From Lachnospiraceae bacterium (lineage in GTDB: Bacteria; Bacillota; Clostridia; Lachnospirales; Lachnospiraceae), in the NCBI GenBank assembly GCA_015058015.1, contig SVDM01000001.1, positions 248,001-312,000 of the forward strand: a DNA stretch of 64,000 nt, written 5' to 3'. The translations under genes and the position numbers were made by a program. The stretch's first letter is position 1; every line of letters starts with the position of its first letter. Under the pieces are notes generated by a model. The model saw only the letters and a program-made list of their open reading frames with translations. It was not told the origin of the DNA and did not search any database. Below are positions 52,417 through 61,767 of the stretch, one piece after another.

Positions 52417-53079
52417 TTACACTTTTTGAACAATATCATCACGATTTTTATAAATGGAATCAGCAGGAACCACTCCCCTTACCATGGAAAGGGGATAAAT
52501 ATTGGTGTTACGACCAATTACCGATCCCGGATTTAATACACTGTTGCATCCGACTTCTACATGATCTCCTAAAATTGCTCCGAATTTTTTTAGTCCCGTT
52601 TCAAATATTTCATCTTTTGATTTGACACATACAAGAGTTTTATCGGATTTGACGTTGGAAGTAATTGATCCGGCCCCCATATGAGCCTTGAATCCCAGGC
52701 ATGAATCGCCCACATAGTTGTAATGAGGAACCTGCACGTTATTAAAGAGAATAACATTCTTAAGTTCAGTGGAATTGCCGACAACACAAGAATTACCCAC
52801 CAGAGCATTGCCTCTGATAAAAGCGCCCGGACGAACCTCTGTGTTCTCCCCTATTATTGCAGGCCCTAATATTGTTGCAGTCTCATAAACATGCGAAGAC
52901 TTTGCAATCCAGATATTTTCGCCTCGTTGTTCATATGCGTCCCCGAGGGAAGGTCCTATCTTAAGGATTATTTCTCCGATATGTGGAAGAATCTCCCAAG
53001 GATATGTGTATTCTTTTATATAGTCCCCTGCAATGGATTCCTGTAGGGTAAACAAGTCATTAATTGTTATAGAAGCCAT
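52417..53079 (-). CDS. Left-handed beta-helix protein (GlmU/LpxA-type acyltransferase-like)
   Basis: A 220-residue protein whose central and C-terminal parts show hexapeptide repeats (IWIAKSSHVYETATILGPAIIGENTEVRPGAFIRGNALVG) and end with VIGRNTNIYPLSMVRG. The stretch GSITSNVK and YVGDSCLGFKAHMGAGS resemble the acetyltransferase half of GlmU, but the N-terminal uridyltransferase domain is absent. It probably acetylates or binds a nucleotide sugar; substrate unknown. It follows topB by 14 bases and GGGAGG precedes the ATG. Confidence 0.82.
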   Translation of the reverse strand: MASITINDLFTLQESIAGDYIKEYTYPWEILPHIGEIILKIGPSLGDAYEQRGENIWIAKSSHVYETATILGPAIIGENTEVRPGAFIRGNALVGNSCVVGNSTELKNVILFNNVQVPHYNYVGDSCLGFKAHMGAGSITSNVKSDKTLVCVKSKDEIFETGLKKFGAILGDHVEVGCNSVLNPGSVIGRNTNIYPLSMVRGVVPADSIYKNRDDIVQKV

Positions 53080-53093
53080 ATGCTACCTCCCTA

Positions 53094-55106
53094 TTATTTA
53101 TAATACTTGCTTATGGATTCAAAAATCCTCTTAACCTGATATTGGTTGGATACACTCTTAACACTGTTAGTTTTTTTCGACACAAAGTCAGTAAGCTTAT
53201 TCATGTATTCATCAGATGAAATGGTTCCATCAGATACCATTGTAAGGCCCTTCTCCCAGCTGGCAGTAAGCTCCGGATTAAGAAGAGATCTGATGGATGA
53301 GAATACCACGTCATGGATAACCTCTCCCATAAGAGTAGGGGTAAGAATCTGGGTCTTTTTGTTAAGTTTAATGTATTCTTTATTAACAAGTTTGTTAAGA
53401 ATCTCGGCTCTTGTGGCACTGGTACCTATTCCGCTTCCCTTTATCTGGGCCCGCAGTTCCTCATCTTCTATGAGTTGTCCTGCATTCTCCATGGCAAGAA
53501 TCATTGAACCGGAATTATATCTTTTGGGAGGTGTGGTTTCCCCCTCTTTAACAAAAGCATCCTTAATATCCAGGCTGTCTCCCTTTTTAAGTTTGGATAT
53601 AATTTCAGATAAATCAGCGCTGTTTGCGGGAAGTTCACCGTCTTCCTCGGCTTCTTCATCTTTGGTACCTGAATTATTCTTACCTGCCCCAAAAGTATAA
53701 TTCATCACAGAAAGATATCCTTCTTTTGCCAGAGTTTTAACGCCTGCATTAAATGTTTCATTCGAAACAGATACACTGATATTATTCTTTTGATATTCCG
53801 CTGCCGGATAAAAAATAGCCAAAAATCTTCTGGCAATAACTTCAAATACCTTGGTATGCAAATCAGAGAATTTAGATAAATTGGGGAATCCCTGACCGGT
53901 AGGTATAATAGCATAATGATCGGTTATTTGCTTGTCGTTTACATATCTTGTTTTAGCAAGACCTTTATATAAGCCATCATCCATAACATGTGATGCATAT
54001 TCGGCTAAGTAGGGCAGATTGGTAAGCCCTTTAATATTTTTGTAAATTTCTTTTGATACAGCGGTTGAAAGAACTCTTGCATCAGTTCTCGGATAGGTAA
54101 CCAGCTTTTTTTCATATAAATCCTGTACAATAGATAAAGTATCATTAGGACTAATTTTAAAAAGTTTTGAGCATTCATTCTGAAGTTCCGCCAAGTTAAA
54201 TAATAAAGGCGGGTTCTTCTTTTCTTTCTTCTTCTCGATTTGCGTTACAAGGCCTTTTTCATCCGTGCTCTTTAGCGTGGATACCAGCTGCTTTGCCAAC
54301 TCTTTATCTGTAAAGCCGTTGTCTTTATAAAGCTTGGAAGAACCGTAATAAGTTGATTCTGGATTTACTTTCCATTCGGCATTAAACACTGCCCCATCTT
54401 TTTCAAAACTTGCAAGAACCTTGTAAAATGGAGTCTTTACAAATTGTCTTATCTCCCGCTCTCTTCTAACCACCATTCCAAGTACACAGGTCATTACCCG
54501 TCCAACAGAGATGGGAATATATTTTGCATTAAACAAAGGTGACATGTTGTAAGAATACTTTAAGGTAAGAATTCTAGAGAAATTAATACCCATAAGGTAA
54601 TCTTCCTTGGCACGAAGATAGGCCGAGTCAGATAACCTGTTATATTCGGATAAGGGTTTTGCTTCCCGAATACCTCTTAATATTTCTTCTTCTGTCTGGG
54701 AATCTATCCATACTCGCTTGCGAGCCTTTTCGGCCGGTACATTGGCCTCTTGATCCACCAGGCGATAAATATACTCACCTTCACGTCCCGAGTCAGTACA
54801 GACGTATATTACGTCCACATCATCTCTGTTTAAAAGTCTGGCTACGGTATCGAATTGTTTTTTGACCCCGGGAATAACCTCGTATTTAAATTCCTTCGGC
54901 AAAAAAGGCAGGGTATCCATACTCCACCTTTTTAATGATTCATCATATTTGTCGGGATAACTCATGGTAATAAGATGACCTACACACCAGGTGATAATGG
55001 TATCTTCTCCCTCTAAGTATCCGTCACATTTTTTGTAATCGCCCTTGAGTGCTTTGGCAAATTCTTGCGCAACACTGGGCTTTTCGGATATATATAAATG
55101 TTTCAT
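53094..55106 (-). CDS. topB: DNA topoisomerase III (type IA)
   Basis: A 670-residue type IA topoisomerase. TOPRIM domain at the N terminus (LYISEKPSVAQEFA, CTDSGREGEYIYRLV), active-site Tyr in VTYPRTDARVLS (near residue 337), and GIGTSATRAEI in the last third. It decatenates DNA. The zinc fingers of TopA are absent, which supports TopB over TopA. The C-terminal 50 residues are less conserved. It lies 36 bases after the archaeal-type ATPase. Confidence 0.95.
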   Translation of the reverse strand: MKHLYISEKPSVAQEFAKALKGDYKKCDGYLEGEDTIITWCVGHLITMSYPDKYDESLKRWSMDTLPFLPKEFKYEVIPGVKKQFDTVARLLNRDDVDVIYVCTDSGREGEYIYRLVDQEANVPAEKARKRVWIDSQTEEEILRGIREAKPLSEYNRLSDSAYLRAKEDYLMGINFSRILTLKYSYNMSPLFNAKYIPISVGRVMTCVLGMVVRREREIRQFVKTPFYKVLASFEKDGAVFNAEWKVNPESTYYGSSKLYKDNGFTDKELAKQLVSTLKSTDEKGLVTQIEKKKEKKNPPLLFNLAELQNECSKLFKISPNDTLSIVQDLYEKKLVTYPRTDARVLSTAVSKEIYKNIKGLTNLPYLAEYASHVMDDGLYKGLAKTRYVNDKQITDHYAIIPTGQGFPNLSKFSDLHTKVFEVIARRFLAIFYPAAEYQKNNISVSVSNETFNAGVKTLAKEGYLSVMNYTFGAGKNNSGTKDEEAEEDGELPANSADLSEIISKLKKGDSLDIKDAFVKEGETTPPKRYNSGSMILAMENAGQLIEDEELRAQIKGSGIGTSATRAEILNKLVNKEYIKLNKKTQILTPTLMGEVIHDVVFSSIRSLLNPELTASWEKGLTMVSDGTISSDEYMNKLTDFVSKKTNSVKSVSNQYQVKRIFESISKYYK

Positions 55107-55142
55107 AATATCTTAAATAAACCTCTAATGAGGGATAACTCC

Positions 55143-56504
55143 TTACAGGCTGCTGATGTCAACAAGAATAATTCTAGGCTCTTTCTCAGCTTCCTTCTTA
55201 AGCTTCTCATCAAATGATTTGGATGAGAACAGGTAATAATAATCAGCAGAAATCTTGGCCTGACCCATAAGGTCAAATAATTCAAGACACATACTGTAAG
55301 TAACGGTACGATCTTTCCAACGGCATAATCCGATAATAGCTTTGCCTTCTTCGTCAGAAGCTATAATATCGATATTGCCCTGTTTTCCAATCCAGCTTCC
55401 GATTTTACTGATTGTAATGGGAAGTTTACCGATTTTACTAAGAAGCAATAAGTACTCCTGGCATACCTTTACAAAATATCTGTCTAAATATGCATTAAGG
55501 TTAGGTTCAATATATGTCTCGTAAAACTCGCTTTCAGGCATAGTATTCAAATCAGAAAGATTGGAGTATATAAATCTATAATAGAAATTTACTATTGTGT
55601 TGCGGATTTGATATACACCTTTCTTGGTGTTAACCTTACCGGCGGTTTCATATGAATCAACTTTTTCAACAATATCGAGATCAATAAGATTATTGATATA
55701 AACGCTAATCTTAGCTCTTGAAAAGCCTGTATAAGCATATAAATCATTAAGCTTGTTCTTATCCGTTGCTAAGGCATACAAAATTGTATTGTATACTGAC
55801 TGCTCACGAAGTTCTGCACCGATAATACGGTCTACCTCATTATACAGTATACCGTTTGGTGACAAAATCAACTTGCATACGTTATCTTTAATACTTCTGT
55901 TTTTATTCCATCTGTCTATATACTTGGGAATGCCTCCAATGATACCATATATTTTGACGCATTCTCTGGTATCATAACGCTCTAAAGTCTGAACAAGGTC
56001 AACAAAACCAATCTCCTCCATCTTGTGAGCTACAAATAGTTTCGTGGAACTGTTGTATTTCATGAAACCGGGAAGTTCGCTGCCAATCCAACCAATCTGA
56101 GAGCTTACCAAAATAACCATTACTTCTCTATCCTGGTCCTTAAGCAACTCTACTATGGTTTTAATAAACTCATCATCTTTTTTTGCAATAAACTGGAACT
56201 CATCAATGACCAATACAAATTTACCCGGCCTCGTGCGAAGCAGAGCATCTAGGGCATCTTTGTATTCAATTGAATCAAAATCTATCTGGAATTGATTTTT
56301 AATCTCGGTTGAAAAGAAGATCTTCTGCTGTAATTCAGAAGCCTGTTTTGCCATATAATAAAAATGGTTCTTGTCTTTACAGAATTCATTTACCATTCTT
56401 GTCTTTCCAAGACCCATGGCCCCATAAACTATAACAGCCTCATTTTCTCCTTTCTTGTAAATCTGGCTAAGTAAACTTAAATCGCGTTTTCTACTGGACA
56501 ACAT
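55143..56504 (-). CDS. Archaeal-type AAA ATPase with DUF234 domain
   Basis: A 453-residue protein. Walker A YGAMGLGKTRMV (near residue 31), Walker B FVLVIDEFQFIAKKD, sensor-like VMVILVSSQIG, then a winged-helix region (NKLNDLYAYTGFSRAKISVYINNLIDLDIVEK) and a C-terminal DUF234 nuclease-like part (about 350-453: GKQGNIDIIASDEEGKAIIGLCRWKDR). This family, common in archaea and Clostridia, has no firm function; the D-x-K-like pattern in IDIIA...IIGLCRWK is that of a restriction-type nuclease fold. It has its own promoter. Confidence 0.87.
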   Translation of the reverse strand: MLSSRKRDLSLLSQIYKKGENEAVIVYGAMGLGKTRMVNEFCKDKNHFYYMAKQASELQQKIFFSTEIKNQFQIDFDSIEYKDALDALLRTRPGKFVLVIDEFQFIAKKDDEFIKTIVELLKDQDREVMVILVSSQIGWIGSELPGFMKYNSSTKLFVAHKMEEIGFVDLVQTLERYDTRECVKIYGIIGGIPKYIDRWNKNRSIKDNVCKLILSPNGILYNEVDRIIGAELREQSVYNTILYALATDKNKLNDLYAYTGFSRAKISVYINNLIDLDIVEKVDSYETAGKVNTKKGVYQIRNTIVNFYYRFIYSNLSDLNTMPESEFYETYIEPNLNAYLDRYFVKVCQEYLLLLSKIGKLPITISKIGSWIGKQGNIDIIASDEEGKAIIGLCRWKDRTVTYSMCLELFDLMGQAKISADYYYLFSSKSFDEKLKKEAEKEPRIILVDISSL

Positions 56505-56545
56505 CTGTTTTCTCCCCTAAATTTTATCTTTAAAATATGTTTATT

Positions 56546-56573
56546 ATTATAACATAATTATTATACTTTACAA
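56546..56573 (-). promoter_or_regulatory. Promoter of the archaeal-type ATPase gene
   Basis: Minus-strand TTGTAA (56573-56568), a 16-base spacer and TATAAT (56551-56546), with TGT before the -10. Leader about 35 bases. Confidence 0.65.
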
Positions 56574-56597
56574 CAAGAAAATAAATAAAAAAATTAA

Positions 56598-56630
56598 AGC
56601 GACCCTTAACAAAACGTGTGCGGGGTCGCT
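56598..56630 (-). terminator. Terminator of asd
   Basis: Minus-strand AGCGACCC (56630-56623), a 17-base loop and GGGTCGCT (56605-56598), then TTAATTTTTTTATTTATTT. It lies 13 bases after the asd stop. Confidence 0.88.
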
Positions 56631-56642
56631 CTAAAAAATATA

Positions 56643-57728
56643 CTATTTTTTGTTTATAAAGCCTTTGGCTTTTAGGAGTTCGGCACATAACACCGCACCA
56701 CCTGCAGCACCTCTTAAAGTATTGTGAGATAATCCCACAAACTTGTAATCGAATAAGGTATCCTCTCTTAATCTTCCTATGCTTATGCCCATTCCTCTCT
56801 CGAAATCAACATCTAATTTTACCTGTGGTCTGTTGTCATCTTCAAGATACTGAATGAACTGCTTGGGGGCGCTTGGAAGATTGAGTTCCTGAGGTAATCC
56901 GGAAAACTCAGTGATCTTTTTAATAAACTCTTCCTTAGTAGGCTTTTTCTTAAAGGATACGAATACAGCTGCTGTATGTCCGTCAAGAACGGGAACCCTG
57001 ATACACTGGGTAGTAATTAGTGGGCCGTCAGCTTTAACTATTTCGCCGTTTTCTACTCTTCCCAGAACTCTAAGGGGTTCTTGCTCACTTTTTTCTTCCT
57101 CTCCTGATATAAAAGGAATTACATTAGCTACCATCTCCGGCCAATCTTTAAAGGTTTTGCCGGCTCCTGAGATTGCCTGATATGTTGTGGCAACTACCTG
57201 CGTAGGCTCGAATTCCTTTAAAGCTGCAAGCACAGGTGTATAGCTTTGAATTGAGCAATTGGGTTTAACCGCTATAAATCCTCTGGTTGTTCCAAGTCTT
57301 TTCTTTTGAGCCTCTATTACATCGAAGTGTTCCGGGTTAATCTCCGGAATAACCATGGGAACATCCGGTGTCCATCTATGGGCGCTGTTATTGGAAACCA
57401 CAGGGGTTTCCGTTCTTGCATAATCTTCCTCGATTTTTCTTATCTCATCTTTGGACATGTCAACGGCGCTGAATACAAAATCAACTTTTGCCGCAACATG
57501 TTCTACTTCGTTTACATTTAATACTACAAGATTCTTAACAGCTTTAGGCATTGGGGTGGGCATCTTCCAACGGTCTCCCACAGCCTCCTCATAAGTCTTG
57601 CCTGCACTTCTGGGGCTTGCTGCAATGGTTGTAACCTCAAACCATGGGTGATTCTCCAGCAAAGAGATAAACCTTTGGCCAACCATACCCGTTCCGCCCA
57701 ATATTCCGACTTTTAATTTATCACTCAT
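56643..57728 (-). CDS. asd: Aspartate-semialdehyde dehydrogenase, archaeal/fungal type
   Basis: A 361-residue enzyme for the branch to lysine, threonine and methionine. GGTGMVGQRFISLL is the NADP site; the catalytic Cys is in KPNCSIQSYTPVLAAL (near residue 155) and a His is in LDGHTAAVFV. The IQS stretch, the overall spacing and the C terminus (GMGISIGRLREDTLFDYKFVGLSHNTLRGAAGG) match the archaeal/fungal class rather than the Gram-negative or Gram-positive class. It lies alone in front of argH with a 90-base gap. Confidence 0.95.
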   Translation of the reverse strand: MSDKLKVGILGGTGMVGQRFISLLENHPWFEVTTIAASPRSAGKTYEEAVGDRWKMPTPMPKAVKNLVVLNVNEVEHVAAKVDFVFSAVDMSKDEIRKIEEDYARTETPVVSNNSAHRWTPDVPMVIPEINPEHFDVIEAQKKRLGTTRGFIAVKPNCSIQSYTPVLAALKEFEPTQVVATTYQAISGAGKTFKDWPEMVANVIPFISGEEEKSEQEPLRVLGRVENGEIVKADGPLITTQCIRVPVLDGHTAAVFVSFKKKPTKEEFIKKITEFSGLPQELNLPSAPKQFIQYLEDDNRPQVKLDVDFERGMGISIGRLREDTLFDYKFVGLSHNTLRGAAGGAVLCAELLKAKGFINKK

Positions 57729-57818
57729 TATTTATCGCTCCTTCAATTACACTATGTAAAATTTGTGCGCGTACGACAAACAAATGTCCGCAACATAAAC
57801 ATAGTATATTCGATTCTC

Positions 57819-59207
57819 TTACAGAATGCAATTGTTTTTTAAATATTCTTTTTCTATAGATATTACTTTGAGCATTGCTTCCTTGCCGGGAGCCCCTATA
57901 GTAAGTCTTTTATCAACACAAGTCTTAAGGCTTACTGCATCATAGATATCGTCTTCGAACACATCACAGATTTCTTTTAATTCTTCAAGTGACATATCCA
58001 GTATGGCTTTGTTCTTATCAATACATGTAAGAACCAGTCGTCCTATTATTCCGTGAGCATCCCTGAAGGGAACTCCTTTATTAACAAGATAGTCTGCCGC
58101 ATCTGTGGCATTGGTGAATCCATTCATGGCGCTCTCGGCCATAACTTCCTTATTGAACTTGACGGTAGATATCATGCCATCAAATAATGCGATGCAACCC
58201 TTTGCTGTATCAATAGCATCAAAGGTCATCTCTTTGTCTTCCTGCATATCCTTGTTATATGCCAAAGGAAGCGCTTTCATGGTTGTAAGCATTGAAATTA
58301 AAGCACCATATACTCTTCCGGTCTTGCCTCTTACAAGCTCAGCAATATCCGGATTCTTCTTTTGAGGCATAATTGAACTTCCTGTACTGTAGGCATCATC
58401 AATTTCTACGAAGCGGTACTCATTGGAATTCCATATTATTATCTCTTCGGAAAATCTGCTAAGATGCATCATCACAGTAGAAAGACATGATAATAATTCT
58501 ATGAGATAATCTCTGTCAGATACGGAATCCATAGTGTTTAAAGTCGGGCCGTCGAATCCAAGAAGTTCTGCCACATATTCTCTGTCAAGGGGGTATGTGG
58601 TTCCGGCCATTGCTCCTGCCCCAAGTGGGCAAAGATTCATCCTCTTATATATATCAGCCAGTCTTCCTCTGTCACGTTTAAACATCTCAAAGTACGCACC
58701 AACGTGATGAGCCAAGGTTGTGGGCTGAGCCTTTTGCAAGTGAGTAAAGCCCGGCATGTAGGTGTCGGTGTTATCTTCCATAATCTTAAGAAGAGTTGAT
58801 AACAGATTAAACAGGAGTTCATCTATAGTCTTAATCTCATCTCTGATATATAATCGCATATCCAGCGCAACCTGATCGTTACGACTTCTACCGGTATGTA
58901 GTTTTTTGCCGGCATCTCCGGCGCGATTAATAAGATTAGCCTCAACAAAACTATGAACGTCCTCGTATTCTTCTGTAATAAGAAGTTTGCCCGAAAGAGT
59001 CTCGTCTAATATATCCTTTAAATTCTTTATTATTATGTCTTTCTCATCATTTGTAATAATCTTTTGTTTTGCAAGCATGGTAACATGAGCAATGCTGCCT
59101 TCTATGTCCTGTTTAACAAATCTTTTATCAAATGATATAGAGGCATTAAAGTTACATACTAATTTATCCGTTTCCTTGGTGAATCGTCCACCCCATAACT
59201 GTGCCAT
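57819..59207 (-). CDS. argH: Argininosuccinate lyase
   Basis: A 462-residue member of the fumarase/aspartase superfamily, last step of arginine synthesis. Starts [41 protein letters not shown] and the signature [12 protein letters not shown] (with the catalytic Ser loop) are present. No argG nearby. It follows asnB by 16 bases, so they are probably co-transcribed with queH. Confidence 0.97.
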   Translation of the reverse strand: MAQLWGGRFTKETDKLVCNFNASISFDKRFVKQDIEGSIAHVTMLAKQKIITNDEKDIIIKNLKDILDETLSGKLLITEEYEDVHSFVEANLINRAGDAGKKLHTGRSRNDQVALDMRLYIRDEIKTIDELLFNLLSTLLKIMEDNTDTYMPGFTHLQKAQPTTLAHHVGAYFEMFKRDRGRLADIYKRMNLCPLGAGAMAGTTYPLDREYVAELLGFDGPTLNTMDSVSDRDYLIELLSCLSTVMMHLSRFSEEIIIWNSNEYRFVEIDDAYSTGSSIMPQKKNPDIAELVRGKTGRVYGALISMLTTMKALPLAYNKDMQEDKEMTFDAIDTAKGCIALFDGMISTVKFNKEVMAESAMNGFTNATDAADYLVNKGVPFRDAHGIIGRLVLTCIDKNKAILDMSLEELKEICDVFEDDIYDAVSLKTCVDKRLTIGAPGKEAMLKVISIEKEYLKNNCIL

Positions 59208-59223
59208 GGATTATCTCCCTTCA

Positions 59224-61071
59224 TTAATTCAGAGTAATTTCTTTATTATTAAAATAAATCTCGTACCAAACAAGGAACATATAAATTACCCATATTTTCT
59301 TGCTTTCATCGGAAGCACCTTCCCTGTGCCTTTCAAGAAGGGCGTTAATGAAGTCAAGCTCAAAGAATTTTTCTGCCGTCTTTGAATTAAAAGCTTTTTT
59401 TATGTCGTTGTAATACGTATCTTCTTTTATCCATCTGGCCAAAGGAACCGGGAAGCCCAGTTTCTTCTTACCGGCTACATCCTGAGGAATATATTGCTTT
59501 GCCACTTCACGGAAGGCGTATTTAGTAACATTGTGGTGAATCTTGTGCTCTGCGGGAATATGTCTTGCGGTTTCGAAGACTTCCTTATCCAGGAAAGGAA
59601 CACGTGATTCCAAAGAATGAGCCATGCTCATCTTGTCGGCTTTAAGGAGAATATCTCCCACTAGCCACAGGTTAATATCTATAAGCTGCATTTTGGCAAA
59701 ATCAGAGCCCTTAGCGTCTTTATAAATAGGCGCTGTAACTGAGTAAGGGAAGTTGGACTCTCCCACGTTGTCCTTTTTCAGAAATCTTTTAATCTCCGTC
59801 TGGGAGAATCTGTTGGCATTGCCGATAAAACGACGCTCTAAAGGAGTGCAACCTCTGATAAGAAAGTTTTTGCCCTTAAAGTTCTTCTTGCTCTTTACTA
59901 ACTTCTTCCTTAAACTTTGTTTTAATCCCCTGGGAAGCAGTTTAAATCCGGCCAGTGATTTAGGCTCATGATAAATATTATAACCGCCGAAGAGCTCATC
60001 GGCACCTTCACCGGACAGAACAACTTTAACTCTTCTGGCGGCAAGTTCATCAACCAAATATAAAGCCACACATGAAGCGTCCGCTAATGGTTCGTCCATA
60101 TAGTACTGGACTTTATCCAATACACTAAAATACTCTTCTGAAGAAATAGACTTTCTTTCGTTGGAGATATTCATTCTCTCTGCGAATCTCTTTGCATAAC
60201 CAAGCTCATTGTGGTTATCCTTTGAGAATCCAACTGTAAATGTCTTGGCGCCGTTAAACCTTGATACAACAAAGCTTGAATCAACACCGGATGACAAGAG
60301 TGATCCTACTTCAACGTCTGATATCATGTGATATTTGACAGAATCAGCCAAAGCCTTATCCAATCTGTCTATAGTATCCTTGACAGAAATGCCCTTATCT
60401 TCTTCGAACTCCGGCGTCCAGTATCTCCTGGTCTCAAACTTTCCGTCTTTATAAACGAAGGAATGGGCCGGGGGCAGCTTAAATATTCCCTTAAAAAATG
60501 TCTCCGGAAGGGCTGAATACTGGAAAGACAAATAAGCCTCTAATGCATCCTCGTTAAACTCTTTATGGTAGGCCGGATGCTCCAATATGCTTTTTATCTC
60601 CGATGCATATATGAAATGATTGTCTGATAAGCTATAATAAAAAGGTTTTATTCCAAAAAAATCCCTGGCTCCGAACATTTCATTCTTATTCTTGTCCCAT
60701 ATTACAAAAGCAAACATGCCACGAAGATGATCTGTAAGGTTCTGACCGTATTCTTCGTATCCGTGTACCAGAACCTCCGTGTCTGAATTATTGGCAAAGG
60801 TATGGCCTTTACTTATCAAATCTTCTCTTATCTCTTTGTAATTATATATCTCGCCATTCATTGTAACAACAATGCTGCCATCCTCGTTAAACATAGGCTG
60901 GGAGCCGTTATTCAAGTCAATAATACTTAGTCGACGAAATCCTATAGCCACTGGCCCGTCAACAAATTTTCCTTCACTGTCGGGACCACGATGAATGATT
61001 TTTTGCATCATCCCGGAAAGAACTGCTTCCGCGTTATCTGTTTCTCCGACAAATCCACATATTCCACACAT
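59224..61071 (-). CDS. asnB: Asparagine synthase (glutamine-hydrolysing)
   Basis: A 615-residue AsnB. Cys2 of MCGICGFVG is the N-terminal glutaminase nucleophile; RGPDSEGKF and MNGEIYNYKEIR belong to this domain. The synthetase domain has the PPi loop LLSSGVDSSFV (near residue 257) and SGEGADELFGGYN. Length is typical. It lies 39 bases after queH. Confidence 0.96.
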   Translation of the reverse strand: MCGICGFVGETDNAEAVLSGMMQKIIHRGPDSEGKFVDGPVAIGFRRLSIIDLNNGSQPMFNEDGSIVVTMNGEIYNYKEIREDLISKGHTFANNSDTEVLVHGYEEYGQNLTDHLRGMFAFVIWDKNKNEMFGARDFFGIKPFYYSLSDNHFIYASEIKSILEHPAYHKEFNEDALEAYLSFQYSALPETFFKGIFKLPPAHSFVYKDGKFETRRYWTPEFEEDKGISVKDTIDRLDKALADSVKYHMISDVEVGSLLSSGVDSSFVVSRFNGAKTFTVGFSKDNHNELGYAKRFAERMNISNERKSISSEEYFSVLDKVQYYMDEPLADASCVALYLVDELAARRVKVVLSGEGADELFGGYNIYHEPKSLAGFKLLPRGLKQSLRKKLVKSKKNFKGKNFLIRGCTPLERRFIGNANRFSQTEIKRFLKKDNVGESNFPYSVTAPIYKDAKGSDFAKMQLIDINLWLVGDILLKADKMSMAHSLESRVPFLDKEVFETARHIPAEHKIHHNVTKYAFREVAKQYIPQDVAGKKKLGFPVPLARWIKEDTYYNDIKKAFNSKTAEKFFELDFINALLERHREGASDESKKIWVIYMFLVWYEIYFNNKEITLN

Positions 61072-61110
61072 AATTCTTCCTTCTTTTTCCTGAAATTAAA
61101 TATAAGAATA

Positions 61111-61734
61111 TCACAAAATCCCTTTATTAACAACGTTTTTAGAGAAAACGCAGCCGCAAAAATTTTGTCTGTACAGATTATACTCATTTGATAGCTCTAT
61201 TGAACGTTTATAGCCGTTTTTCTTTTTGAAATCGGATGTCAAATGTTTTATTCCATACTCTATTTCAAGTTTTTCGCCTATTTCGTTTATCCAGTCGGCA
61301 TTCTTATGCGGGCTTATACTAAGAGTGGTCGTAAAATAATCAAAGCCCTTGTCCACCGCAACATGGGCGGCTTCTCTCATTCGCAGTTCATAACATTTGT
61401 AGCATCTTTTGCCTCTTTCCGGTTCATGTTCAAGCCCCTTTGACATTTCCCGAAAGACTTCCGGACGATAGTCTCCCTCTATGAATGAGACCTTGTTTTT
61501 GACCGGTAAAAGGGATATAAGGCGCTTGCATTCATTAATTCTTTTTTTATACTCGGATTCTTCGGATATGTTGGGGTTGTAATAAAAGATTGTAATAGAA
61601 AAAAACCGGGTCAGATACTCCAGGCAATAGCTGCTGCAAGGAGCACAACAGGCGTGCAATAACAAGGAAGGCGTATCGCCTTCAGGTATATTAGCTATTA
61701 TATTGTCTAATTCTTTCTGGTAGTTTCTGTTCAT
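61111..61734 (-). CDS. queH: Epoxyqueuosine reductase QueH
   Basis: A 207-residue QueH-type enzyme, the cobalamin-independent step giving queuosine in tRNA. Four cysteines form the expected motif pairs: HACCAPCS near residue 28 and KRCYKCYELR near 90; further NPNISEESEYKKRINECKRLI and TTTLSISPHKNADWINEIG, and a terminal NFCGCVFSK. No other que genes are in the window. Followed by asnB and argH. Confidence 0.93.
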   Translation of the reverse strand: MNRNYQKELDNIIANIPEGDTPSLLLHACCAPCSSYCLEYLTRFFSITIFYYNPNISEESEYKKRINECKRLISLLPVKNKVSFIEGDYRPEVFREMSKGLEHEPERGKRCYKCYELRMREAAHVAVDKGFDYFTTTLSISPHKNADWINEIGEKLEIEYGIKHLTSDFKKKNGYKRSIELSNEYNLYRQNFCGCVFSKNVVNKGIL

Positions 61735-61744
61735 AATAAATGAT

Positions 61745-61767
61745 ATAGGGGTACTTTTGCACCCCTA
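61745..61767 (-). terminator. Hairpin at the end of the HD-GYP gene
   Basis: ATAGGGGT (61745-61752) pairs with ACCCCTAT (61760-61767); the stop codon of the HD-GYP gene (61767-61765) is inside the stem. On the minus strand only TATCATTTATT follows, a weak T-run; the plus-strand side has ATTTTTC, but no plus-strand gene needs it. Confidence 0.5.
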
